Shown here: positions 11,290 to 21,261 of the stretch, piece after piece
Layout: the number at the start of each line of letters is the position of its first letter
Numbering within the stretch: position 1 is the stretch's first letter
Assembly (NCBI GenBank): GCA_963575745.1
Contig: CAUYUJ010007476.1
Location: 1 to 46,541 of the forward strand
Direction: 5' to 3'
From: Prorocentrum cordatum
Taxonomy: Eukaryota; Sar; Dinophyceae; Prorocentrales; Prorocentraceae
DNA length: 46,541 nucleotides
Program-made: the position numbers and the translations under genes
Notes under the pieces: model-generated
Databases searched by the model: none
Seen by the model: only the letters and a program-made list of their open reading frames with translations
Told to the model about the DNA's origin: nothing

Positions 11290-11734
11290 GAATCATCGTG
11301 TTGCCGATCGGCGCGGGCCCCCCAAACCCCTCTCCCCCCCACCCCCCATGGAGTGGATCTTGGCTGGTTTGGGCGCCTGTTTCGAGCAGGTGGAGCCTCC
11401 CCCATAATGGACGCCCTGTTGCAAATAGCCGCATTCAGCAATAATGCCCCCCCCCCCTCCCCCCCTTCCGCCCAATGTCGAAACGCCGAATTAAAAACAT
11501 GCTCACGAGCCCTGGGTTTCTTGGCTTTCGATGGTTTTGCGATGGAGAGCACGGCGTTCCCACACCAAAAATCAATGGACGTCCTGGGGTCTCAGGGTTG
11601 GATTTCTCGTGGAAGGTTTCTTGTGGAAGGGCCCCTCCTGTGAGTGGTGGTGGTGGCGAGGAGGCGGATGACGGGGCGGACAAAGGAGCATGAGGATGAG
11701 AAGTCGGAGCCGCGAGGGAGACGGATCCTGCAGG
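11290..11734. other. unassigned spacer
   Basis: Contains C-rich runs (11330-11350, 11446-11465) and unique sequence. No gene recognised. Confidence 0.35.
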
Positions 11735-12032
11735 GGAGGACGATGAGAAGGACGATGATGATGAGAGGGGTTGGCGGACGAAGGAAGAGGAAGAGGAGGC
11801 GGATGCGGAAGAGATGGCGGTGGAGATGACGGTGGCGTAATAATATTGCTGCTGCGGATGATAAGGGTTACGATTACGGTTAGTTCTCAGCGTAGGGTGG
11901 TAATGAAACACGATATTGAGGAATATTACGATGATGCGGTTGTTGGTGATACGGGCGACGATGATGATAGTGATAGTGATGATGACGATGATGATGTTGA
12001 TGATGATGATGATGATGATGATGATGCTGCTC

Positions 12033-12092
<60 letters not shown>

Positions 12093-12098
12093 GTGAAC

Positions 12099-12151
<53 letters not shown>

Positions 12152-12195
12152 GCAGAATGAGAGGATTGTGGTGGTGGTGGTGGTGGTGATAATAA
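11735..12195. repeat. GAG then (GAT)n array
   Basis: GAG-rich units to about 11830, a short unique patch, then GAT triplets from about 11955 to 12150 and GGT units to 12190. Confidence 0.9.
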
Positions 12196-12735
12196 TGATG
12201 TTGTGGGCGGAGGAAGAAGACGAGACGGACCCGTGTATGCACGTATTCACGTGATTGAGCTGCTTTTTTGTGCCCCGCCCCGGCGCAGGCTCAAGTGGAC
12301 GACTCCAGGATGCCTTTATTTCTTCATGCCTTTTTCCTCAATACTCTACTTGCTCCTCCACTTACATCGTGACATCGGCAACGTCCCTGTCCACCACGTC
12401 CACGAGTTGGTTCTCTTGCTTCTTCTCTCTGTCTTCTTATCCTTCTTCCGCCCCCTCGTCTTCTCTTCCTCCCCATACCTCGTCCTCGTGACCCATCTCC
12501 TCTTCCCATTGGATCCCAGCACCATGGCCCCACACGAACGGAGGGTCAGCAGCAAAGCGGCTCTCGCAATGGCGGTGACACGTCTTTGAGAGATGCCAGG
12601 TTGATGAGAAGCCGTTGCGGCAGTCTTACCATTGTCCTCGTTGGCCCCTTCCTCCACCTCTTCTTGCTCCCCCTCCCTTTCTATTCCATTCCTCCTCCCT
12701 CCCCTCCCCCTCTACAATCACACACTACGAATATA
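12196..12735. other. pyrimidine-biased spacer
   Basis: Mostly C/T-rich unique sequence. No gene supported. Confidence 0.35.
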
Positions 12736-12737
12736 CT

Positions 12738-12860
12738 GGCTCCTCTCTCCCCTGATGACGTCCGGAAGATATCTGGCCCCCCTCCGCCTATTTTTGTTAC
12801 CAGCAGGATTCCTGGGTACTGGCTTTTCGCTTGGGCTTTTTGTCAAAATGTTGTTCCCGC
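12738..12860. repeat. dispersed repeat, copy 1
   Basis: AATATACTGGC, CTCTCCCCTGATGACGTCCGG, CAGGATTCCTGGG and then CCCGCTGAGGCGCTG occur in this order. At 18135-18260 the order is the same: ATACTCTCCC, CCCCTGATGGCGTCCGG, CAGGATGCCCGGG and TCGCTGAGGCGCCGG. In both places the segment leads into the GCTGCAGCGC minisatellite family. Confidence 0.6.
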
Positions 12861-13112
12861 TGAGGCGCTGTCTTCATGTTCGGGCTTTCTCTCGTTCCGA
12901 GTCCTGCTCCCGCTGCAGCGCTGGCATCATTTCCGCGCTTTAAATCCTTCAGAATCGTACTCCGGCTGCAGCGCTGGCCTCAAATCCTGGTTTGCAGATG
13001 GGTTCTAACAATCCGATTCGCTTCGGTCCTTCAAAATGTTGCTCCCCCTGCAGCGCTGGCTCCATTTCTGCCATGGTTGTTTCAAAACGTGCTCCCGCTG
13101 TAGCGCGGTTTT
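12842..13112. repeat. GCTCCCGCTGCAGCGCTGG minisatellite, block 1
   Basis: Five imperfect units centred on GCTCCCGCTGCAGCGCTGGC(CTCATTT) near 12857, 12907, 12960, 13042 and 13092, mostly 50-54 bp apart. Related units lie at 18227-18310, 18625-18780 and 39183-39370. I recall similar 50-60-bp units from other dinoflagellate sequence. That is memory, not a search. Confidence 0.75.
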
Positions 13113-13690
13113 TTTTCGGTCCTTCCAAGTAGGCCTCACATTTGAAAAATTACCTCCATAACAAAACAAATATCGCAAGTGATTACACATCCGGTGCCGG
13201 TTCGTCGAGTTTCTGGGCCGCAGAAGGCCCCCCCACACCCCCCACTTCAAAACAGCGTCGCTTGGAGTAAGTATCAAGCGGGAGCCTCGTTTCTGCTTTC
13301 GGAAAGCGATGTTGCAAGCAGAGCCAGCAAGTGCTCTCCATCAACCCCGCCTTGTGGGGAGCTTTTCGGGGAGCCCAGGGACGTAAACATGGAGCCGCAA
13401 CTCCAGACCGGCCCAGACCCTTCGAAAACGATTCACTTACCCTCCAAGGAACCCGGCGCCCTGCCATGACATGCTGTGCGGTGTTCTGTTCTGCGCCACT
13501 GTGTGATGCCAATATTTGCGTTGCAATGCTTTGTGATGCAATGCTTCACTACGCAATGCCACGTCATGCTATGACATTATACGCTCTGCCGTGCTCTTCT
13601 ACGCCATGCCATGCCGTGCTCTGCGATGCATCGCGCACCCTCTCGCGATCCTGGCCCAGCTCGACATCCGACTGTGCGAGTAGAGAGGGG
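13113..13690. other. spacer with cryptic ATGC-rich stretch
   Basis: Unique-looking DNA. Between about 13460 and 13640 there is dense repetition of short ATGC/TGCAATGC words (ATGCTTTGTGATGCAATGC and similar). This is cryptic simple sequence, not a gene. Confidence 0.5.
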
Positions 13691-13694
13691 ATCT

Positions 13695-13757
13695 GCGCCA
13701 TGGTAAGGGATGGGAGGGAGGGGTAGGATGTCAGATATGACGCGAGCGCACTTAGGT
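13695..13757. repeat. 63-bp dispersed repeat, copy 1
   Basis: GCGCCATGGTAAGGGATGGG followed by AGGGAGGGGTAGGATGTCAG and ATATGACGCGAGCGCAC. The second copy at 19061-19146 is nearly identical but has the GTAGGACGTCAGATATGACG word duplicated. Confidence 0.8.
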
Positions 13758-13939
13758 AGCGTGCCTCCCCCCTTTACCTCCCTCCCCTCTCCTCCCTTCC
13801 CCCCGTCGGGATCGGGGAAGCAGGGCGAGGGGGGGTGGAAGAGGGGAGCGGGGAAGGGCTCTCCTCTCTCCCATTCCCCACCGCAGGAGTGCAAGGGGCC
13901 GCCCACCAACAATAACACTACGGCACACGTCCGATCCAG

Positions 13940-14355
13940 AGGCGGAGGAGGCGGAGGAGGCGGAGGAGGCGGAGGAGGAGGAGGAGGAGGGAGGAGGAGG
14001 GAGGAAAGAGGAAGAGGGAGGAGGGGGGAGGAGGGAGGAGGGAGGAGGGAGAGGGGGGAGGAGGGAAGGGGAGGAGGAGGAGGGAGGAGGGAGGAGGGAG
14101 GAGGGTGGAGGGAGAGAGGAGGAAGGAGGAGGAGGGAGGAGGGAGGAGAGGGAGGAGGAGGAGGGGAGAGGGGAGGAGGAGGAGGGAGGAGGGAGGCGGG
14201 AGGAGGGAGGAGGGAGGAGGGGAGGAGGGGAGGGAGGAGGAGGAGGAGGAGGAGGCGGAGGCGGAGGCGGAGGCGGAGGCGGAGGCGGAGGCGGAGCGGA
14301 GGCGGAGGAGGCGGAGGAGGAGGCGGAGGCGGAGGAGGAGGAGGATGAGGAGGAT
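13940..14355. repeat. GAG / GGAGGC purine array
   Basis: About 400 bp of GGAGGA, GGGAGG and GGAGGC units on the plus strand, with low-complexity Gly/Glu/Arg frames only. Confidence 0.95.
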
Positions 14356-14477
14356 GTTAAGAAGTTGGCGTCGGGACGCGAGCCCAAAAGAGCGGCCACC
14401 CCAGCCCTCCCCGAGCCTGGGTTCCCCCCCCCAAACCGTGGGCTGGTTTTGGCTCCAGGCCGACGGTGAGGGTCTAG

Positions 14478-14516
14478 GGCTTTTAGGCTTAGGTCTTAGG
14501 GCTTAGGGTTTAGGGT
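14478..14516. repeat. degenerate telomere-like TTTAGGG cluster
   Basis: TTTAGGCTTAGG, CTTAGGGCTTAGGG and TTTAGGGTCC occur in tandem. The plant-type telomere unit TTTAGGG is one documented for some dinoflagellates. The cluster is short and internal, so it is an interstitial remnant at best. A similar patch (GGGTTAGGGTTCAGGGTTTA) lies near 41040. Confidence 0.45.
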
Positions 14517-14689
14517 CCACTAGTCCAAACTTGTGAAACTTATTGGACGCGTCCCACCCACCCATGACCCAAGACAGCTTGATCTCAAAACAACGACTAC
14601 ATCGATGACGAAGACGACGATATTGATCTCAAAACGGCGACGGCGACGACTACACACACAGTCGCGCAAAGACTTCTGGGAAGCCGCTC

Positions 14690-15530
14690 CAGCAGCGATG
14701 CGGCCCGCGCGCGCGACGACGCGATTTGAAGAACAACGTATATCCACGCGAGTCCCTGTGCGTCGCAGGGGCGCCACCCAGCGGCGGTGAGATTGCACGG
14801 AGTGGCTGCGCAAGGGTCGCTGCAACGGCGATGCGGCCCGCGCGCGCGCCGACGCGATTTGAAGACAGCGCGTATGGACGCGAGTCCCTGTGCGTGGCAG
14901 GGACGCCGCCCAGCGGCGGTGAGATTGCATGGAACGGCTGCGCGACGAGCGCAGGATAGCTCGTTGCCTCGAGGAGAGGGAACCGCATCTGCATCCTCGG
15001 GGCTGCGGCGCGGCGCGCGAAGGCCGATGCAAGGGCGATGTGCAGCGTGCGCGCGACGCGACGCCACGAGCTCCCCGCAGCCCCTTGCCGACGCCTTGGC
15101 GATGCGTAGACCAGGTTGACACGAAGTGCGCGTGATGGTTCGTTGCTTGGCGAAAGAGACCCCATGTGTGTATCCTTGACACCGCGAGGCGATGCGCGAA
15201 GGTCGATGCATGGGTGATGCGACCCGCGCGCGCGCGCGAAGGGACACAAAGGGTAGCCCCCCCGCCCCAACTGAACAGCAATTTGCCCATCCCTTGGCGA
15301 TGTATGGCCTAGCTCGACGCGAGGTGCGCGGGGTAGCTCGTTGCTTCCACGAGAGGCCCCCCCCCCTAGCATCCTTGGGGCTGCAGCGCGGCGCGCGAAG
15401 GCCGACCCAACGGCGATGCGACGCGCGCGCGCGCGAAGCGACCAAACGGGTAGATCCTCGCGGCAGGCTGCCGACGCATTGGCGATGCGTCGCCCAGCTC
15501 GGTGCGTCCGCCAGGGGATCGCGCTTCGCG
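14690..15530. repeat. GC-rich tandem repeat complex
   Basis: First come two units of about 134 bp, each with GCGATGCGGCCCGCGCGCGC, CGACGCGATTTGAAG, CGCGAGTCCCTGTGCGT and CCAGCGGCGGTGAGATTGCA. Then come three units of about 190 bp starting near 14955, 15134 and 15334, with TAGCTCGTTGC, GGCGCGCGAAGGCCGA and TTGGCGATG(C/T). The high GC content and repetition keep several frames open on both strands (over 500 codons on the minus strand) without gene-like content. Confidence 0.75.
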
Positions 15531-15639
15531 ACGTCCGCCGTGTGCGGCTCGAGTGTCTTGGCGCCCCGACCGATCTCGCTCGCCGGCGCGCCACCTGCCG
15601 CGCTCCTCGATCCCCGCCGTGGACGCGCTGGGACTCCTC

Positions 15640-16560
15640 GGCTCCCCCGCCCGCGCTGCGCCCGGCGCCGCCGGTCAGAAGCGCGCCTTCGAGCCCCCAG
15701 CGAGGGGTGGGCGTCGCGAGAAGCTGCGCCGGTCGGACCACGTCTGCTTTGCCCTTCTGGACCATGACGGAGAGTCCGTCGTCGACAAGGAAGGCGCGGC
15801 GGCGTGGAAGAAAGAATGGGTCGCGTGCGCGAGCATTGGTGCGTTCCCCTGGGGCGGGGGTGCGATCGCGCGTGGGCGCCCTGCTGTTCCGCGCGGTGCG
15901 CCCCGCCAGTGGCGCGCGTCAGCCGCCGCGTCAGGGCCCCCGTGCGTCGTCGCACCCGAACCCCCTTTCTCCGCGTCGACAAAGTGCCTCTGGGCAAGCT
16001 GTGGGGGGCCGCGGCCCATGGCTCCCACTGGGCGAATTCCCGCGCTAACTTGTCGAGCGATTCGGAATGTCGCGTCGGGGTCGGGATCGGCCGGGCGGCG
16101 GGGGCCTCGGCGGTGGCGGTCCGGAAGCTCTGGGGCGACCCCCGCATCGAGGCCGTAGTTCAGAAGAAGCTCTTGGAGAAGGCCCTTCCCGAGGCCAACG
16201 CGTTGGCGCCGCGCTTGGACAGACTGAGCCGCGGCCGCGGCTCGGAGGCCACTTTCGCGAAGCTCGAGGCTGCCGCGGGCTCCTCGGCCAGCGGGGGCGG
16301 GGGCGGGGGCGGGGGCGGCGGCGCCGCCGCCCCGCCAGAGCCGGAGGGCCTCGAGGCGTCGGCGAAAGCGGTGCACGAGTGGCTGTCGCAGTCGCAGACC
16401 GCCCTGCGCACGCTGCTGAGCATCCTTGCCGGCGGGGGCGTCGTTCGGGTTGCGCATGCGATTGGAAAGGTGGCGCGGGTCGGGGTGCTCGACGAGCCCC
16501 TGGGCCTCGGCCTTCGCGAACGCCGTCGGGCCCGTTGCGCCGGCGCCTTAGCGCAGAGTC
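15640..16560 (+). CDS. possible two-exon hypothetical protein
   Basis: In very GC-rich DNA two stretches look more protein-like than their surroundings. The first, about 15650-15850, reads SDHVCFALLDHDGESVVDK and AAAWKKEWVACAS. The second, about 16050-16540 in a different plus frame, reads VRKLWGDPRIEAVVQKKLLE, ATFAKLEAAA, a Gly-rich linker, then AKAVHEWLSQSQTALRTLLS. The two frames do not join directly, so an intron around 15.86-16.05 kb or a frameshift is needed. I recognise no family. High GC keeps other frames open, so the call is weak. Start and splice sites are not determined. Confidence 0.3.
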
Positions 16561-17060
16561 TTTCGCGAGCAAAACAAAGACCTCGACCGAACAGAGGAGT
16601 GCCATTTGCCAGAACTGGGCACGTCCTGGGCGTTGCGTTCGCGGGGGCTGACGGCGACGCCGAGGCCTCTGCGGGGCCGGTCGGCGATTGGGGCGACGCG
16701 CCCCCCCCCCCCCCCCCACACGCAGGAAAAGCTGCATCGGCGATGCTTCTGCGCCTCTGCGCTCCGTCATCCGACGCGACGCGACGCGCGATGGCATCGG
16801 CGATGCGTGGCGCGCGTGCGCGACGTGGATCTTCGCGGGAAGAGCGACAGTGCGGCGCTGGCAAAGACGACCCCTGCTCGAAAGAAGGTGGTCGCCCCCG
16901 CGGAGCCGAGGCGGAGTTAGGGGCTGACAAACACAGAGCGCCGCGCCTCGCCCGCGGGCCCCGGGCCAAGTGGTCCCACCCCCCTCCTGCAGGGGCGCGA
17001 TATTCGCAGTGGGGAACGCGGGCGCGGCCGCGCAGCCTCGGCGACGCAGCATCGGCGCCG

Positions 17061-17093
<33 letters not shown>

Positions 17094-17475
17094 AACGGGC
17101 GCCCTTGCGCGGTGGCATCGGTGCGCAAAGCGTTTCCGCGGTCTCCGGGCTTCGCGCGATTTGGGGGCGGGCTTTGCCAACCGCGACGTCCTTGTCCGAC
17201 GACCGCCCCCTGCGGCAGGCGCGCTGCCAGGAAGGGGCCGCGCGTCGCGTGGAGGGTTTGCGTCCGTTTTTGCGCGCTGCTTGCGTGTCGCTTGTGCGTG
17301 TAAAGATTTGGCGGCGCTCGCGCGGGCGCGCCGTTTCCCTCTGCCGCGCGCCTCCGCGACGGGCGCGTCGCGATCTTCCGTTGCTGCCGCGGGCGATTCA
17401 ATGGCGCGCAGGATGGGTGGCGCGCGCGGGCGCATCGCGCCGCCCGGGCCGCGTTTCTCTGCTCGATAACGGATT
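16561..17475. other. GC-rich spacer with poly-C tracts
   Basis: No recognisable gene. C homopolymers lie at about 16702-16716 and 17061-17091, the latter 31 nt. Frames are Arg/Ala/Pro-rich on both strands and overlap each other, as expected from composition. Confidence 0.5.
17061..17091. repeat. poly-C run (31 nt)
   Basis: Uninterrupted C homopolymer with quadruplex potential on the opposite strand. Length is prone to assembly error. Confidence 0.9.
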
Positions 17476-17479
17476 GTCG

Positions 17480-17612
17480 ACGCGATTTGACGGACGCTAG
17501 CGCATGCACGCGCTAGTCCATGTGCGTCGCAGGGGCACCGCCCAGCGGCGGTGGGATTGCATGGAGTGGCGGCGCGTCGAGCGCGCGGAATAGTTCATTG
17601 CTTCGAGGCGAG
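17480..17612. repeat. outlying copy of the 14.7-kb GC-rich unit
   Basis: GACGCGATTTGACGGACGC, AGTCCATGTGCGTCGCAGGG and CAGCGGCGGTGGGATTGCAT match the ~134-bp units near 14.7-14.96 kb in the same orientation. The 15.5-17.48 kb segment is therefore flanked by members of one repeat family. Confidence 0.7.
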
Positions 17613-17824
17613 GGGTGCCTGAAGGGGGGGCATCCCCATGCGGGGCCCCTCCGCTGGGAAACCCAGGGGGGCCGTGTCCAGCCTCCACGGGGCGGCCCCT
17701 TGGGAAGGGCACGGGGGCGGCTCTCAACCCGAAAGGGTCGAGGTCGCGCCCGTGCCTTTCGGGGAGGACAGTAACGACGCCATGCCTGGCGACAGGCGTG
17801 CGCCCAGGAGGCGGCGAAGCTTCC

Positions 17825-17945
17825 CAGAGCGCCATTCCTGGCATTCCGAGGCCACGGATCTGCGCGAGGGGCGCGCCCTGGGATTTGCCGATTCTCTCAG
17901 AGCGCCATTCCTGGAGATCCGAGGCCACGGATCTGCGTGACGGTC
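17825..17945. repeat. 73-bp tandem duplication
   Basis: CAGAGCGCCATTCCTGG, then a variable 4-bp stretch, then CCGAGGCCACGGATCTGCG occurs at 17825 and again at 17898. A third, looser copy may begin near 17941. Confidence 0.75.
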
Positions 17946-18018
17946 TCGCCCTCGGAGTTCCAGTTCTGCTAGGACGCACGTCCGCCGATAGAGAAACAAG
18001 AGGTAGGACGTCGCGAAG

Positions 18019-18093
18019 GACTTATCCGACATCTTGCACCCCACCACCCCTCCGAGGAGGGGTCGGGTGGTGGGGCGGGATGTCAGACAAGTC
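18019..18093. mobile_element. short foldback element (75 bp)
   Basis: The left arm GACTTATCCGACATC followed by GCACCCCACCACCC is inverted at the right end as GGGTGGTGGGGCGGGATGTC then AGACAAGTC. The arms are about 35 bp with a small loop. The preceding GTAGGACGTC word also appears by the 63-bp dispersed repeat, so the two may be related. Confidence 0.5.
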
Positions 18094-18134
18094 GTGTGCG
18101 TGCCCCGCTTGCCCCTTGACAATTACTCAATATG

Positions 18135-18310
18135 AAAATACTCTCCCTCTTCCCCTGATGGCGTCCGGGTGATGGCCGCGCATTCTCCGCGTACTTTTTT
18201 ACACACAGGATGCCCGGGAAATCCCGGGAAACGACTCTCGCTGAGGCGCCGGCGTCATTTTCGGGCCGAACGCCCCCCCGCGTATTGTTTTTTACACACA
18301 GGATTCCCGG
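18135..18310. repeat. dispersed repeat copy 2 plus minisatellite units
   Basis: Counterpart of 12738-12860. It includes two ACACACAGGAT(T/G)CCCGGGAAA words (about 18203 and 18295) and a TCGCTGAGGCGCCGGCGTCA unit of the GCTGCAGCGC minisatellite family. Confidence 0.55.
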
Positions 18311-18331
18311 GAAACGTTTTTTTTGTTTTTT

Positions 18332-18332
<1 letters not shown>

Positions 18333-18370
<38 letters not shown>

Positions 18371-18625
18371 TATATATAATATAATATAATATATATTATA
18401 TATAAAATGTATATATATATATATATAGGATTATTTTTTGTTATATAATATATATTATATTTATTATATTATATTATACTTATATGTATAAAAGTTATTG
18501 TTTGTGAAAAAGGTAACATATATATGTATATATATACCAATACAGTATTTATTTATTTATTTTTATGTTATTATTTATCTTTTTATGTATTTATTTATTT
18601 TTTAATATATAATCTATATACAAAA
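18333..18625. repeat. AT-rich island with 35-nt poly-T
   Basis: A T homopolymer at 18333-18367 runs into (AT)n, TATAATATA and TTATTTATTT sequence up to about 18625. It is the strongest AT excursion in the window and is embedded in otherwise GC-rich DNA. No gene. A similar but smaller patch lies at 42345-42535. Confidence 0.9.
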
Positions 18626-18780
18626 AATGTCTCGCTGAGGCGCCGGCCTCATTCTGCTCCCGAATCGTTCCGAATCGTGCTCCCGCTGCAGCGTGGGCCT
18701 CATTTTCGGATCGGTGTTTGGCCTCCGTCGTTCAGGATGGCGTTCTCGCCCCAACGCGGGCCTCGTTCTCGTGCGCCCAT
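18625..18780. repeat. GCTCCCGCTGCAGCG minisatellite, block 2
   Basis: Units TCGCTGAGGCGCCGGCCTCA, GCTCCCGCTGCAGCGTGGGC and TTCTCGCCCCAACGCGGGCC follow one another at about 50-60 bp. Confidence 0.65.
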
Positions 18781-18786
18781 CAGCCC

Positions 18787-18958
18787 GCCACCACCGCGCC
18801 GCACCACCACCACCCCCACCACCACCAACCAACCCATCACAACCACACCACCACCAGCAACACCACCAGCACCAGCCCACCACCACCACCACACCACCAC
18901 ACCACCACCACCACCACCACCACCACCACCACCCACCACCACACCACAACCCAGGCAC
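18787..18958. repeat. (CAC)n array
   Basis: CAC/CCA triplets for about 170 bp. The last part reaches 18990 in degenerate form. Confidence 0.9.
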
Positions 18959-19060
18959 ACACGCACGGGCACGCACGCCGCACCGGCACCACCACCCACT
19001 ACGTACAGCGCGCGCGGAGCCACATGTCCGTACGACAAGCGTCGCGGATAGAGAAAATCA

Positions 19061-19146
19061 GCGCCATGGTAAGGGATGGGAGGGAGGGGTAGGACGTCAG
19101 ATATGACGCGTAGGACGTCAGATATGACGCGAGCGCACCTAGCTTG
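19061..19146. repeat. 63-bp dispersed repeat, copy 2
   Basis: Same sequence as 13695-13757, with an internal direct duplication of GTAGGACGTCAGATATGACG. Confidence 0.8.
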
Positions 19147-19434
19147 CCCCATCTCCCCTCCCCTTGCTCCCCTGCCCCCCCCCCGATCGGGGGGGCCCAG
19201 GCGCGCGCGCGCCTCGCCCGCAGGCAAAAGTGGAGCGAGGGCTGGGAGGCGTACTGAGGCCCCTCGTCCCGAGGAGCAGAAAGGGGGGGCGAGGGGGCCC
19301 TGGAAAACGAGGCGCGGCACGGCACGGCACGAGGGCACGGGCCCGACCTGCCCGGCGCTGCTGCTCTGGGGGGGCGGGGGGGGGGGGGCGGCGCTCTGGG
19401 GGGGGTTCGGCCACCTCTGCATGGGAGGGTAGGT

Positions 19435-19578
19435 GGCCACATGCGAACCCGACCCCTGCCCCCCACGATTTTTGAGAGGGAGGGTGGGGTTCACTTCGCT
19501 CGGGAGCCCCCGAGCGAAGTGAACCCCACTCTCCCCTTCAGAAGTCGTGGGGGGCAGCGGTAGGGCTCGCATGTGGCC
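19435..19578. mobile_element. family E foldback element, full copy
   Basis: A 144-bp hairpin. The left arm GGCCACATGCGAACCCGACC then CTGCCCCCCACGATTT is inverted at the right end, which closes with GCTCGCATGTGGCC. The centre is a perfect inversion around TGAACCCCAC and GTGGGGTTCA with CTTCGCTCGGG on both sides. A shorter relative is at 40680-40742. No coding capacity. Confidence 0.75.
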
Positions 19579-19779
19579 CCCTGGGGGGGGCCATCTCCAG
19601 GCTTCGGGGCGCTTCGGCCTTCTGGCGTCGGCTCTGGCCGTGCGGGCACGGCGAAGCGCCTGCGGGCCAGCTCGCCCGAGTCGGTTTTCCGCTCGCACGG
19701 GTGCCCCTTGCCATCAAGGGGCAAGAAGCAAGCATCAACACAGGCATGAGATGTCCAAAGTCTCAGAGGAGGAAGAAAT

Positions 19780-19957
19780 TCACCACCCACCAAACCACCC
19801 CAACCCAACCCGAAGGCCCAAATTTATCATCGATTTCCAGTGGGGGGGGGTCGGGGAACATTGAAAAAACACATGGAATCCGTACCCCCCCCCCAACCCG
19901 AAATTCGGGTCAAATTCGTGTCTTCGGGTTGGGTTGGGGTGGTCTGGTAGGTAGTCA
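19780..19957. mobile_element. MITE-like element with 5-bp target duplication
   Basis: A 178-bp element. Left end TCACCACCCACCAAACCACC and inverted right end TGACTACCTACCAGACCACC agree at 16 of 20 positions. The next ~16 bp (CCAACCCAACCCGAAG) are identical. It is flanked on both sides by GAAAT (19775-19779 and 19958-19962), consistent with a 5-bp target-site duplication. No open frame. It is a non-autonomous DNA transposon by structure, and its superfamily is unknown. Confidence 0.75.
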
Positions 19958-20002
19958 GAAATGAGTATGAGTACCGATGCTGCTGCCCTTCGCTCGTCGC
20001 CA

Positions 20003-20360
20003 CAGCCGGGTTCGCCCCGAACTCTCGGGCAGAACGCACCGCTGGAGAGGTCCAGGGGGACTTCGCGGTATCGATATCTGTCAGTTCCCCCACGTTTCGC
20101 GCGGATGATTGGGTTTGGGCCTCTCTGGCGGCGCCTCGGGTGCCGCCCCTTTGCGCGCTCCGCGCGATGGGGGGAGGGGGTCCAGCGTCCAGTTGGGGTG
20201 ACCAAAAGATTCCGATGCCACTGTCTCCAGATCATTCCCGGTGTGCGTTCTAACCCAAATGCCGAGGCGAGTCCAGCCGTGGCGTTGAGGGCCTCCCAGG
20301 AGGCCCAAGCAGGCGAAAACGAGGGAAGGGGATCGGTATCGATACTCTGTCCTGCTCTGG
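20003..20360. repeat. dispersed repeat O, forward and inverted parts
   Basis: 20003-20080 (GGGTTCGCCCCGAACTCTCG, GCAGAACGCACC, GCGGTATCGATATCTG) matches 23328-23404 and 46377-46456. The segment 20225-20360 (GTGTGCGTTCTAACCC, GAGGCGAGTCCAGCCGTGGCG, GATCGGTATCGATACTC) matches 23260-23375 in reverse complement. Two members of the family therefore lie head to head here. Confidence 0.65.
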
Positions 20361-20420
20361 CCAGCGCCGATTCGAGACGTCCGCGCGGACCTCCAGACGT
20401 TCATATGTATGCTTTGCATT

Positions 20421-20572
20421 GAGTCGGGCATGTCCTTCTAGAGGAGAGATATCCAAAAATAGTGAAACAATAGTGTGGGAACGACTTTCAGACTATTCTT
20501 TATCATGTTTAATATGTTTAGCTAATCTTTAGCTAATATTTAATTTTCCTCCAGAAAGGACATGCCTGACCT
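20421..20572. mobile_element. family A element, copy 2
   Basis: 152 bp. Left GAGTCGGGCATGTCCTTCTA is inverted at the right as AGAAAGGACATGCCTGACCT. The interior has AAAAATAGTGAAACAATAGT then GTGGGAACGA, the family A core. The loop is AT-rich with a TAGCTAAT direct repeat. No coding content. Confidence 0.75.
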
Positions 20573-20784
20573 GAACTTGGCTGTTATTCCTCCATCGGTC
20601 GGGCGTCCGGGTGGCCTCCAGAGCACCCATCGCGAGGCCCCAGATGCCCCAGAGCTTCCCGAATGGTGCTGGAAGCCGGGAGGCACCTTGTCGATGATTC
20701 TCAGGACGTGAGGTAACCAAACGTGTGCGTTCCTTCGTTCATCGGGGGCGGCCAAGAGGGGGGTGATGACTAGGGGGGGGGGTG

Positions 20785-20810
20785 GATATCATGGCGGCGG
20801 TCATGATATC
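20785..20810. repeat. small hairpin GATATCATG/CATGATATC
   Basis: Perfect 9-bp arms around an 8-nt loop (GCGGCGGT), directly after a G-rich run. Confidence 0.7.
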
Positions 20811-20924
20811 TCCCCAGATTTCATGGTGCCTCTCCTCTTTTCAGTGCGTCCCCGGCCCCCCCTTGGCCGCGCACGTGCCGCCAGCCATGATTGGCGCCCC
20901 CCCCTCTTGGACGCCCCCATCTCT

Positions 20925-21100
20925 CGGCCAAAAGGCAAACGACACCACCCCACCTTGCGGCGCTCCCGGGGGTGCTACACCAGGGGCCGCAGCGTATGCC
21001 GGGCAAACACCGGAGCCAGCGCTGGTGGTATGTGCTCAGGCGCGTGGGGCCGTGGGTGGGGTGGTGTCGTTTGCTCTTTGGTCGACGCCTGGCCGCCCCC
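20925..21100. mobile_element. foldback element with GGCAAACGACACCACCCCACC arms
   Basis: The left arm near 20934-20964 (GGCAAACGACACCACCCCAC) is inverted near 21055-21085 as GTGGGGTGGTGTCGTTTGC. The similarity extends outward past GGCCAAA and inward to nested short inversions. There are no open frames worth calling. Element boundaries are approximate. Confidence 0.55.
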
Positions 21101-21261
21101 GACGTCAACCACACGGTGTGTGCTCCTTCGCTCCGCCCCACCGGTAGAAGCCCGCAGCCTGCGCCGGCCCTCCTCGCGCTGCCCGCGCCGTCTCGCGGGG
21201 CCCTCCGGCGGGCAGTCACGCGTTGGCGCCGGCACGCGCCGTGCGGAGCATCGAGCAGTGG

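Noticed and set aside
14597-16147. 516-codon minus-strand frame
   Set aside because: It spans the GC-rich tandem repeats and shows repeat-driven Arg/Ala/Ser sequence. Competing plus-strand segments look more protein-like.
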